Below are positions 1 through 11,900 of a stretch of DNA of 20,634 nucleotides, piece by piece. The notes beneath the pieces were generated by a model, which had not been told where the DNA came from, made no database searches, and was given only the letters and a program-made list of their open reading frames with translations. The DNA lies in the NCBI GenBank assembly GCA_000444245.1, contig ATSW01012789.1, positions 1 through 20,634 on the forward strand, read 5' to 3'. Every line of letters begins with the position of its first letter. The stretch's first letter is position 1. Source of the stretch: Botryllus schlosseri. Taxonomy: Eukaryota > Chordata > Ascidiacea > Stolidobranchia > Styelidae. The position numbers and the translations under genes are program-made.

Positions 1-218
1 TTTTGACCTCTGCATTTCGTTTGTATCGTAGATTTTGCGCTGTCGGTGAACTTATCATTTGATATTTTACAGCTTGTAGCCTACTTTATAGGCCAACCGT
101 TGTAAACGGACCATCGTCTGCTCATTGTGAATCATAAATGGTCAAATGAAACAAATAGTGACATGGTTTTATGGTCAACGTACCGCAATATCCTAGCTGA
201 AGCAAGACTGCTTGGACA

Positions 219-455
219 TTGCATGGTTCTTATATCAAGAAGCGCAAGCTGAAAAATTGTGATATAGACAACATTGTCAGAATGAAGCAACACGGTTTGT
301 CACCAGCAGTGTGCACACAACTTGAGTGTTGTCAGCCAACAAATGCTGCTGTTGAACGGTCTTTCTCCGTTCTTGGCAAGCTACGTAGTAAGGACAGACA
401 CTTTCTACCCGAGAATGTAGGAAAGGATCTTTCGTTGTACTACAACAAATTTTAA
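219..455 (+). pseudogene. hAT transposase C-terminal dimerisation domain relic
   Basis: The frame contains QPTNAAVERSFSVLGKL, RSKDRHFLPENV and LSLYYNK, the hallmark C-terminal dimerisation segment of hAT-superfamily DNA transposases (known pattern: N-x-x-x-ERxFS ... LxxxN). Only the last ~60 residues are present; the rest of a ~600-residue transposase is absent, so this is a fragment. It ends at a stop followed by AT-rich sequence up to a hAT-like terminus near 782. Confidence 0.88.
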
Positions 456-793
456 TTATTTCCACCAGAATACGAAATGTAACTACTGGAATTCTTCATA
501 GGGACAGATTTCGTTAAAATACTAGTTTTTCATGTAAAATTATGTCAGTTTTTGAGCCAAAAACGTGTTTTCAGGCCAATCTACTTTGTAAGGACAGACA
601 GTTCCAACCAGAAATGAAGATAAGTAGTACAATTTTAACATTATATGCAAAAACACCTAATTTGCATACGTGAGGTCAAAATTTGGTCAAATTTCAGTTT
701 TTTTAGGTCAAAAAAGGTCAAAATTTAGATTTTTTAGGTCAAAATCTTCCGTTTTTTAGGTAAAAAAAAAATTGCCCTACTGATCAGTGATCA
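456..793 (+). mobile_element. 3' non-coding end of the first hAT relic
   Basis: From the transposase stop the sequence runs through a stretch with repeated AGGTCAAAA words (about 660-765) to ATTGCCCTACTG at 771-782, followed by ATCAGTGATCA. The same terminal motif closes the second relic at 1701-1723. In reverse complement it reads CAGTAGGGCAAT, fitting the CAG start typical of hAT termini. No matching 5' terminus lies in the window. Confidence 0.65.
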
Positions 794-1281
794 TAGGTTC
801 ATATAAAGTCATTAAATTCATATTTTTTTTATGGATCTGTAAGTCGTGAAATCAAATTCAACGCAAAAACCGCGTCCCTATGAGGTGCATTAAGAAAGTT
901 ATGAATTCATATAAAGTCATATTCTGCTGGTTTGGTCATAAATCAGCTTTTTAAGTTATAGAGTCATATTTTTCAGTTATAAAGTCATACCATTGTATAG
1001 CCCACTTTAAGTAAAAAGTACCAATTTAAGCAGCGAAGCAATTAAGCACTAAGAAACTAAGGTAGTTAATCGTTGGGGTAGCTGGTTGAATGCTTGTCGA
1101 CTCAATATATGCCGAGAGACCCCACAAGTGCAAGAAATAGTCAACGCATAGGAAGGTGAAGGAGTTATTGTAAAGAGCGTCAAAAATTCAGTCAACGATC
1201 CGAAGTTGACTAGTCAGTCAATTTTCCTCCCCTATAACAATATTTCAAACGTAATAGCCTACTCAAAAAAGAAAGTTATAG
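794..1281. other. AT-rich sequence between the two hAT relics
   Basis: Contains several words of the form ATAAAGTCAT and AGAGTCATA (800-990) like those near both hAT ends, so much of it is probably hAT-derived. No coding frame recognised. Confidence 0.5.
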
Positions 1282-1570
1282 GCTACGTACACCATCAAAG
1301 AGGCCCATGCTGATTTAAATGCCCTTGATTTCGGAATTGATCCGCTTGAGCTCAAAAATTACATTAAGAAGAGATTGCACAAAAATGATGAGAAACAAAT
1401 TAGGGAGCTGCAAAGACAAGACATTTCACCAGCGCTGTATGCAAAACTGCAGAGGTGTCAACCCACACCACCGTATGTGGGCGCTCATTTTGATTACTAG
1501 AGTCATTTTTATGTCCAAATCGTTACTTCCACACTACATGAATCTGTGCTACAACATGGGTTTAAAATAA
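1282..1570 (+). pseudogene. Second hAT transposase relic, decayed
   Basis: Starting near 1289 a frame reads AHADLNALDFGIDPLELKNY, IKKRLHKNDEKQ, then ISPALYAKLQRCQPT. The last part aligns with LSPAVCTQLECCQPTNA of the relic at 219-455, so both come from related hAT transposases. After CQPT similarity is lost; a faint LLPHYMNLCYN at about 1521-1555 (frame of the 1319 ATG) recalls the FLPENVGKDLSLYYN end of the first copy. Internal damage and a frame change make it a dead copy. Confidence 0.7.
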
Positions 1571-1723
1571 AAATGGATGTGTATTACTGTTATGTGGCGT
1601 ATGTTTTACTCTTTAGTTCCATGAGTGACGTTGTCCTAATGTAAAAATACACGATTTTCACATACAGTCATATTTTCCAAAAAATTAAGTCATATTAAAA
1701 TTGCCCTACTGATCACTGATCAG
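1571..1723 (+). mobile_element. 3' end of the second hAT relic
   Basis: AGTCATATT-type words lead to TTGCCCTACT GATCACTGATCAG at 1701-1723, nearly identical to the end of the first relic at 771-793. The two copies lie in the same orientation about 920 bp apart. Confidence 0.6.
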
Positions 1724-2540
1724 CCTGACTGCTGCGTAGCCACCAGACTCCTTTTCGGCTACTCGTAAGCCCTACTTCTTTGTTATCAAACGACAGCCGT
1801 GTGTGCGCTTCCTATGGTTGCGCTGAATTTTTTCGATATTGGTTGTAGTTGCATATCTTTTTTATCCTATTTCATCCCACGTGATCAGATTTTCCAGTAG
1901 AGCTGATGGAGGTGGCGTCTTCATGACTGTGGTGGCTGAACGAGTCTGGTGTCAAACTGATACAAACCTTGCATCTGGACTGTAGTGTTGGAGTAGTGTC
2001 GATGAAACCACACTTCAAATCGCACAATCCTGTTCTATATTTATAACTCATAATGAATTCTATAGAGCAAATACACGGTGAAAAACAGCAATTGATTAGC
2101 GTGCAAAATGATAGCGTGTAGCAGTGCAAATTGATATTGCCGATTAACGGAACGGATCGCCTACCAACTTTCAGAAATCACGATTCATACACAGCAGACG
2201 AGAGAGACTACAAAATATAACAGCATAATAGCATATTGTGTCTTACGTTAAGAATTTACAAAGTTGACAGCCCTACTAAATGGCAGACATCAAACTACAA
2301 CTACAGGTCTCGACGGAATTAAGAAATTGCTAACGGCTCAACAGAAACACTATTCTACGAAATTGACACGACGGAACCATCAAACGTGACGTGATTGACA
2401 AAACATCGATAAAATAAATATTTAAAATAAAAAAGCAGAGATTGTCATTCCTGTAGTAAGATCATGCTGACGTTTGGATAGAAGGCTCTAGTTCATTTAT
2501 GATGCTGCAAAAGTCCATTATCACTAGGACGGGGTAATCG
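1724..2540. other. Non-coding sequence downstream of HID1
   Basis: No recognisable protein or RNA gene on either strand. An A/T-rich patch lies at 2398-2435. HID1 3' UTR may extend into this region, but no poly(A) signal was identified. Confidence 0.4.
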
Positions 2541-2554
2541 AGCTCAAATAGCTA

Positions 2555-2690
2555 GCACAGACAATATGATGCCAGCGAAACATCACATTGCAGATGATTT
2601 TGTATTTTTTCAACCATACTCATTTCATTGCACTTTGTGACAATGCCGTTGGATTATCATTACTTGCAGCTTCGCACCACATATAACTTA
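2555..2690 (-). repeat. Inverted copy D of the ~330 bp repeat
   Basis: On the minus strand TCACAAAGTGCAATGAAAT, GTATGGTTGAAAAAATAC and the following AATGTGATG match the right half of the copy at 19020-19320 (TCACAAAGTGCAATGAAATA, GGTATGGTCGGAAAAATAC, AATGTGACG). It lies within 200 bp downstream of the HID1 stop, possibly in the 3' UTR. Confidence 0.75.
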
Positions 2691-2885
2691 TGCCGCGATA
2701 TGACCAATCAATGCGACCACAGTGTTTCTTGACTGTTGAGAATTTACACAATAATAGGAAATGGAACGAAAACACGTCGGTCAGCAATCAGCTTCATCTC
2801 ACAGTCAATATTGCAATTGAAGAAAGACAGTATGTGAGAATGGGAATTGCAATGCATAATTGGAGTCTCTTTTGCGACGGCTAAT

Positions 2886-2949
2886 TCAAACTCGCTGTAT
2901 CTCGAAGAGCTTCACGTCTGTATCATACCAAACTGGCGGATCCACGTTT
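2886..2949 (-). CDS. HID1: HID1 visible exon 17, C-terminus and stop
   Basis: 64 coding nt, acceptor CTTACAG. Encodes NVDPPVWYDTDVKLFEIQRV then TGA, with a C-terminus identical to the vertebrate protein. The 3' UTR follows at lower coordinates; I see no canonical AATAAA on the minus strand in the next several hundred bases. Confidence 0.97.
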
Positions 2950-5900
2950 CTGTAAGAGAAGCATTCTTGAACTAATAGGCATATTTGGACAATTAGAAAA
3001 TTTTCAGCATTTCCAAATTTGCTTTTTAGGGTTAGAGCTACAGTTTTTCCTGAATTAGATCACAGCTAGAATGAGTGAATCAGCAAAAACATGGAAATTG
3101 AATTCAATGATGAATTAGAAAGAATTGAATAGTATATTCATATTGAAATAAACCCAAATATTTTCGGCTGACACTCGTCAGGGGTAATCGTCAGCGCAAT
3201 GAGAGAATTGGAAAGAACAATGTATATCAACAATCGTATCACAAAATATGACGTCACCAGCATGAAATTTCGAATGAGAGAGCATTCAATGTACTATTTT
3301 TCGGTGGTACACGAACTCATTTTGTTGACAGAGTTTTGATTTTTCTGTCGAGTTTTCAGGAGAACCAGAAATTGCAAGTGTCTCTTCACCACTAATGCGA
3401 ATTCACAAATGACACTTCAAATTGTGGATTTTAAGAACAATATTCTGCAAACATCATACTAAGGTGCACAGATGCAGTCTTTCTAGTTTCATATCCAAGT
3501 GTACCTGTACACATAAATGCTATGACGTTTTGGAACTGCGCTTCCAGCTAGATGCCATATCTTTCCATCATTGGCTGACTGTATCGTGGTTATTGGTGAA
3601 GGTGCTAGTTACCGGTATCGACTCAAGAATCCGATATCGGTCTGGTTCTAATAAAAACAACCCATCTCACCTCAGATAAATGACGCCCCACATGTACGTG
3701 CGAAACCAAGTTGTCGTCCCGGAATTGGCCTGATATTTTCTGATCAGTATCGGATGCGGAACGGGCAGCAATCCGACCAGAGTTCCGTGTTGAAGAAATT
3801 TCAGGATCTCGGACTCGTCTGTCAGGTTCCTGCAAACGTTTTATACCATCTGTCACACTTGCAAAATGTCGATTGTTGATATGCAATATTTTTTTTAGTT
3901 CATTACTAGTTGCTGATGGTTACCCCTGACGAGGGTCAGCCGAAAATATTTGGGTTCATTTCAATATCAACATACTATTCAGCTATATATTGAAGTTTGG
4001 AGATATTTTAGGATCGAGGCATTATCTACAACAGCACTCACTTATCGATGCATATCTTCTCGACTTGCGGAACTAAAACCTGAAGCATCCTCATGATCGT
4101 CTGCAACGGCAGCTTGTTCTTCCACGATCGAACCTGTGGGCGAGCGAAATTTCTCAACGTCTGACGCAAATGAATTTTAAAAGTAACTCACCCATTCGGA
4201 CGTGCAAGTCCATCCAGCTCCAACAACCTTGGATTTCAGTGAAATGCTTTCGAATGATTTCTAAAAAAGATGATGCAGTCTCAAATGGTATTCCTTCATC
4301 CTTGCTTCTGAATGTTACGGTGGGATCAATGCGATTTTAATGGAGAACACTTCTGAATTTTTATGGCAGTTTTCGTGAATTTGAGGTAGTGATTGGAAAG
4401 TGTTAGGATCAGTGCTATGCAATTTCTAGCACCTGAGAGATTCGAATACGAGCAGGCAAAGAAGTGTTAGGGTCATCGACAATTCAAGATGTGATAGGCC
4501 TAGTTACTAAATTTGTTCATTTATGACAAGCAGCGAGTTGCATGCTAGTTTGTGAAATGTTCCTGTTCCTATGCTCTTTATTTTAATTCTCATCGAATTT
4601 GTTGATTTCCTGAAAATGCTACAGGAGAAATCTATAGTGCAAAACTAGGCAAGGTCGCTGTACAGACATTTGCCGATCTCATACTTATGACAGTGAACTC
4701 TTGATCTGATATGAGGTGAATTTGATTCAATTCCCACGGCTTCGTAAAATCAGTACTGGTAATTCTAATTCTAATCTCAACCTAAATCTAATTCAAATTT
4801 CGAGAAAACTGTGTGTATAATTCTAATTTTAATCTAATTTGGAAAAAACGATCAATAATTCTAATTCTAATTTGGGTAAGACTTTGCATTTGCAATTGTG
4901 CATCTATAATTCTAATTCTAATTCTACTCTACTCTACTGAAAATACTGGTCGGTTTCAACACTCACCGATACTCCCGGCATGTTGTTGGTATCAACAGCA
5001 GACGCCTTCTCCGCAGTGACTTCTTGTTTTTTCTGTTCGGCCGCTTCGTTCTCCGATTTTGTATTGGTCTGTGTTTTCGATGTCATAGTGCTGATGTCTG
5101 TATTGAAAGGTGGATTCGTAAATTGTAAGAAATGGCCCGGCATAGAGGCTACTATCTTATTTCTGGACAAAACTAGCGATTGGAATGCATCATTTATATC
5201 ACTGCAAGGCAACATGATCATTCATTTGGGGTGTTCAAAAATAACCTTTTTCTTCAAATGCTACCATTCCATAAAATTGTTAGGTTGGCTCAACTCCAAT
5301 CTGTTCGTGCTTTTGGAGTTCTATTTTTTTATATTCCGTAAAAAAAAAGTTTTTTTTTCAAATTTTACTGGCAACCTGATGAAATTGCTAAGTTGTCTAA
5401 TAAAACGATGCATACCAAATTTGGTTCAATTCCAATCAGTAGACGCAAAGTCTTTGGTGTTCAAAATTTTGGATTTGCAATAATCGATTTACAGTGGGTG
5501 GTTCTACGATGGCATAATTAATAGTAATTAAATAATTTCACTCCGTAAATACTGTTTTTTCAAATCCAAAATTTCGTATATCCAGTAACTTTTCTACCTA
5601 TGGCTGGAAATGTGCCAAATTTGATGTACAGCGTTTCTAGACAACGAAATACAAAAGGGCGAACAATACATATGTGAATTCTCAAGAGCTCTGATCAGTT
5701 TGGAAGTTATAATACTGGAAGCATTTTCGTTTACAAACGATTCGATTTCAAGATCGAGTTGCAGTTGGCAAATTTCACACACACTCTACTGATAAAGTCC
5801 GACAGCACTGTCAATATAACATAATATGAATCGCACTTTGAATTAACAAAAATAGATTTCACACCACAAAGAACACAATAATATTTGTGCAGTAACACAA

Positions 5901-8900
5901 TCAAATTCAACCGACAGATTGAAATTCAATTGCTCACCGTAAGACGTTATAGATTGATAGCAATCAAGAACATAAGTCACCAGGCTCTGGAGCATTGAGG
6001 AATTGATCAAATTCATGCATTTCAACACAAAATACACGGTTAAAATTTCCTACAAAACCAATGTTACAGATGAAACGAATTCTATCAATATTCCTTCGTA
6101 ACTTCACAGCTACATCTCTCTAACACTTTTACTTGCAGACTTGCACAAACTACGATTTTGGCAAGTTGACGGTCAAGTACTATCAGCATTTTGAGTGCTT
6201 CTTGTTCTAGGAAATTCAAAAGTGAGTAGATCTAGTTCTAGATCTAGTTACGCAATAAAGATAATATTAGTTCTAGAACAACTAGAAAAAAAGGTTTCGT
6301 CGTAAGACGCGAATGGTGATACCGATGTTCTGTTGTGTGATGTCATTGCAGCCATTGCTAGTTCAGAGTCATCGTTACTAACCGTGATGGAGCCAGGGCC
6401 CAGGGGGAAGGTTTTTGGGTCGAATTCCCTCCCATTTCGAATTCGAAACACCGGTCTTTTGAAATGCAATTACTATCTTCCAATATTTCTTGGCTCATTT
6501 GCAATTCAGCAGTTCTAATGCTACTTAGTTGCAGATTTTTAGCGGCCGTTGGTGCTAGTTTTGAAAAGTGAGTAGTTCTGGTTACGTGTTTGAAAGTGTG
6601 CAGTTCTAGTAGAGAGTTTTGAAAAGTACGTAGTTTTAGTTCTAGTTACGAGCTTTGAAAAGTGAACAATTCTAGTTGCAAGTTTTGAAACGCGGGTACT
6701 TCTAGTTGGTAGTTCCGAAAATTATAACGACAGTAGCTATAGTTCTAGTTGGAAGTTTTGAAAAGCGAGTAGTTCCAGTTCTAGTTGTGATTTTTTAAAA
6801 AGAGAGTAGTTCTTCTTGAAGTTGCGAGTTTTAAAAAGCGAGTAGTTGTAGTTCCTAGTTCTCATTCCGCATTGTTGAAAATCCAGAAGCTTGTACATTG
6901 TACAAGTCTGTTAGCTAGCAGTTATAAAGCAGCCATTACAATACAACTGTCTAAGAGACGACACGACATTGATCAAAAAGGTTACTCCTCCATCTAAATC
7001 ACATCGACAAAACACCAGCCACTATTATGGCGTTCGTTACGCCACCCGTGACCTTCGCTGTCTGAAATTTCGTCCTGACCAGCCGCGCCTACCGTGTAGT
7101 CATGAAGCGCTGCGCATGAAAAATTACAGAATCAAGCCGGTTAGAAGATGTTTAGAGCAGGCAATGTTATTTTGACTAAAACAAAATTCCTGGCAGGACT
7201 CGAGATGAAATGGCTCGAGTACTCGAATCTGAATTGAGCATTAAATCTAATAATTCAAGTAGTGAAAGATGATTTTTTCGAGTACTGAAATTGTACATTC
7301 CTGCCCCCTAAGAGTGAATTTATCAATGAGAATGATAGATACTATCTTCCATTGTGAAATTCTGTAAACCTTAGTACCAGAGTAGTAATGACTCAAGTCA
7401 CGATTTTTTGGTGAATCGACTTGACTTGAGTCATTTTCTTAAAAAAGAAAAATGACTCGACTCGAGTCAATTTGTGCATTGACTCGACTTGTACTCGAGT
7501 CATTGCGCATGACTTGGACCAAATCATATGACTGGAGACTGGGTCTACAAAAAAGACATTTCATTGTAATTTCGAAGAATAGTAAAGTGATCACGATATT
7601 GTTATTTCGTCTATCAGTACTGGTACTTGAAAATGCAGCCAAAAACTGTTAAAAGTAAGGAAAATTAGTATATTATGAGTGCGAAGCTATCGATATCACC
7701 GAGCAGAGTTGTAAAAAGTGGGTTTCACATGACTGATCAGTCAACACAATGACTTGTACTCGGACTCTAGTCAAAGCACAATGACTCGGACTCGACACTC
7801 TACTCCGTGACTTGGACTTGACTCGGTGGTGAATTGAAAATGACTGGACTTGACTCGAGTCAAAACTATAAAAGTGAGATTGACTTGCGACTCGGATCCT
7901 CACGACTTGGTTACAACCCTGGTTAGTACATGCCATATCTGTGTAGCCGTGAGCAACAAAAAGCATTGACACAAAGTACAATGAAATAGGTATATGGTTG
8001 AAAAAATACCACACTATCTTGATTATGATGTAGAACTGACATTATATCGTTACTCTGTTCAGAATTGAATCACTGGCACTCGATTTTGGCCAGCCCGAGA
8101 AGCCACTAGATTCCTACACAATGAAGAATCAATGAGTATGAGGACGTATGAAATCGTACGTATTCATGACCATGCTCATTTCGAGTCCTGCGTTCGATAA
8201 ACCTGGGCATGCTCACCAGGTGTGGTCGCCAGTGTTGCACTCAACATGCCGGCAGTGTTATTTTCTGCCGGGACATTACCGCTCGCCATGGTCACTTCGT
8301 GGGCCGGCACCTCCGCCTCCGTACCCGGTCCGGAGGGCGGACTAGACGGCTGGGACTGTTGAGACTTTTTTCTCGATTTGCCTTTGGTCAAGGAGGCCTC
8401 GTCCACGGGAAGGTTGGCCAGCTGGAAAAAAGCAAAGCGCGCTTTCATCAGATCAGTTGTAGTAGTAGCTTCTAGGGCAATTATTTTTTACCAACCCGGG
8501 CTATTTATTTATTTATAATGAAACTTATTTTGAAAATTATCGTGTGGGCCACAGGTTGGTCGTCCATGAAGTAGAGCAAAATGTCGGTGATCTAATTCTA
8601 ATCGAATTTCCGGTTATCCAGAAAATGCTACAGAACTGTATTTGTAACTTGATTTTTCTTGTATTTCTTTCTAATTCGGAAATTCATTCAATTCGCAAGT
8701 TTTGTGCATTCAGAAATAATATTTCTAATTTGAAAGAGCTGAAAATATTTTAGTTGGCCAACACACCCTCCAAAATGTGAATATGTAGTTGATTATACTG
8801 AGAGCATCCTATGATAATCACATCCAATCAGCTACAATGATGAGATAACTAAGAAGATTTCATACCTGATGGAATATTTGCCTCTTCCGTATGATGCTGT

Positions 8901-11900
8901 ACACCAGATTTGAGTTTCCTGCGGGGCAACAAAAGCGTTGGGTCACCATGACTGCAATAATATTGGCTTTGTCTGGGGAAGAAGTGACTTATCCGTAGGG
9001 AGTTCTAGTAGTGTCATTACCCACGAATATCAAATTTTCATGTATGTACGCGAGCATAACTTTGATGATGTTAAATCAACTGTGGGATCTTGAGATCGTT
9101 CCACTCACCGTCAAATTGATATTGTATAATGTTGTTGAAGACCTCGAGCAGAAAGAAAACAAGATGGTGATTGTGTTGCGAAGAAAATAGAAACCACGGC
9201 GTGCTGAATGCTTCGAGCAAATGCAACAGTTTGGTGGCGGCCACCATAGACAATGATTTTAGGTATGGCGACACTGAAAAACACGAATTACCTTTTAAAT
9301 CAACATGATGTATACAAAATGTAGCTGATGACAACATCAGACTTGGACAACTACATAACTCTAGGCCCGACTTCTGGAAACAGAATCGATTAGTTCTATC
9401 TTTGCATTTTGAAAATCCATTAATTCCAGTTTTTTTGAAAATTTTGTATTTTGAAAACTGAATACCGGTAGCTCTAATTCTAGTTTTAATGAAAAGTGAT
9501 TAGTTCTAGTTGTAGTTCCAGTTGCGTATTTTTAAAATTCAGTAGTTCTAGTTGAGTACCGAACTTTCAAAAATCACACAAAACCCACCGTTGACGACAA
9601 TGGTCAGCAAGCAATCGTAGAGAGGCTGCAATCTCTGATGTCCCGCCGTGATAATGCGATGAAAAACAAGTATCAAGAAGTCAGCGTGTGTCCCCGAAAA
9701 CGCTGGCACGTCCGTCGGCGCGCTCGCAGAGAACGGCTTGTTCAGTCGCACCCCAAAATTCCTCTCGCCGCTCAGCAACAGCAGAATGAAGACCCCGATG
9801 TGCATCAAACCCACGCGAGCTGTCAATAAACAGACGGTGGTCAGATTGCTTGGTAGTAGTAGGGTTACCAAATGTCCCCTTCAGGAGGATTTGTCCTCCT
9901 TTTTCAAGAAATCGGAAATCGGCAAAATGTCCTCCTTTTTCGCAATTCCTCCTCTTTTATATGCTTTTAAGAGTCAGGAGATCGTACAGACAGAGACAAC
10001 AAGCAATGCCATAATATATGTCAAATCTGGTTTCGCCTACAAGATGGTCAATTAGAAGTGGAATCATTCAAAAACATAACTTCTGGAAACAAACTGAAAC
10101 GGGGTCTTCTGCGAACAACGTTCATACTCAACTTACCTTGATCCGCTCGGGCATCGTTCAAATGGTAGAGAATCGGCACAAGAATGTCGAGAACATCGCT
10201 GCTTTTCAGTACATAGAATAAGAATTTCTGAAAAAAAAAAACATTTCAAGTAGCATTTTATCGGTATTGAGATGTCAGGTTGCCATCCCATCTAACGACT
10301 GCAATATTTTTAATTGGTTGCTAACTTTAACAATGAAGGCAGGGAATGATTTATACGGTTGGCCTGTTAGAAAATAACATTTCTTTTTCAAATTTTACTG
10401 GCTACTTGATAGAATTGTTAGCATGGTCAAAAACACGCTGAACATTAAATTTGGCTTAATTTGGCTGCCGCATGAAATTGTTTGGTTGTCTCAAAAGATG
10501 CATAATGATTTGGCCAATTCAAACCTGTAATAGCGTAGCATAGTTAAATGACAGAATTTCCCTGGAATTTTCTGAGAAGAGAAAATCTGGATTTCAAAAA
10601 ATAGTATTTACGATGATCGAATTTCCCTGGAATTTTCTTTGAGTAAAAAATTTGGATAGTATTTACGGTATCATTTACAATGGGGAATCCTATCATTATT
10701 ATTATAATAGAATTAGCAACCGTGAATGTACAATTGAATGGTATATTCATATTGAACTGAACCCGAATATTTTCGGCTGACACTCGTCAGGGGTAATCGT
10801 CAGCAACTAGTAGGGAATTGGAAAGAACATTGTATATCAACAATCGTATCACAAAATATGACGTCACCAGCATGAAAATTCGACCGGGTGACATATTTTT
10901 GCAGAAAAACTGATCCGGCCCAGCCAGCAGCGTGCTTTGGTTATCGATCGCCCATGGAGCTGACCAAGATTACCAACATGAACTCATTTTAACCGTCATA
11001 TCAACAAATAGATTAAATCAATAACACAGGTCGCACCTCGCACGCCAGATAAAACTGATATAATACAACATAATGTTTGATAGAAAATGAGACCAATTCT
11101 GTGAAATCAGTTATGACTCCCCATAGCTTATCTGCTCGCAATCGTAATTCGCGGAAATAAGGATGGCGTCGCATGTAGCAAGAAGAGTTTGATTTAGCAA
11201 GCTCTCGAATTCAAAGATCGACAGCTGCAAAGGTAGCTCCGCAAAAGGCCGATGTTGACAATGAACTATAAAACTGTCCTTATTTTTGACTTGACCCCTA
11301 ATTCTGTCTTATATTCCCCATCTTGATCTCTAGCCCCTTTACCGATAACCCCAACATATTCAGTGGATATTTAAAAGATACAGAATATAGTACGATGATC
11401 ATTTCCAAAACTTGACAGCATATTCAAACAGCTAACAGTCATCGCTATGCTTGGAATGAAATGAACTAGAAACGTTGCATTTGCACAATACTTCCAGTTT
11501 AGCAGTTGCAGATTATAATTATCTGATTCCCTCTGATGACCGATAGTGATATTTCTCTTAAAGTGAGGTATCGGCTCGATATTATCTACATTTCCATATT
11601 CCTCAACATTATTGTTACAAAATCGTATCAGCTACCTTGTTGATGTCACAGATTTTCCAAAACAGAACCAGCAGTTCCTGATGGAACCCAATTCTTTTCG
11701 CAGAACCCGGCAAGTACGTCTGTTGCAGAGGGTTGTTCAAAAGTCGGCTCACGCCTTTCAATATGAGAGCGAAATCCTCGTCTCGATGAATGCGGGAGAG
11801 ATAGTTTACGAAGAAATTGTCGTTTTCCGCGTGGGCGGGTGAAGCCGCAGGCGTAACGTCCGATTCCGTTACATCAGAGGACTTCTGGTAACAAGGAAAT

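Noticed and set aside
3623-3886. 87-codon minus-strand frame as a separate small gene
   Set aside because: It covers HID1 exon 16 in the wrong phase and crosses both splice sites.
4980-5483. 167-codon open frame on the plus strand
   Set aside because: The longest frame in the window, but it is antisense to HID1 exon 13 at its start and then runs through repeat sequence; composition is Phe/Leu-rich from T-rich DNA.
6205-6864. CRISPR-like repeat array
   Set aside because: Units vary in length and sequence, with no unique spacers of constant size; eukaryotic minisatellite.
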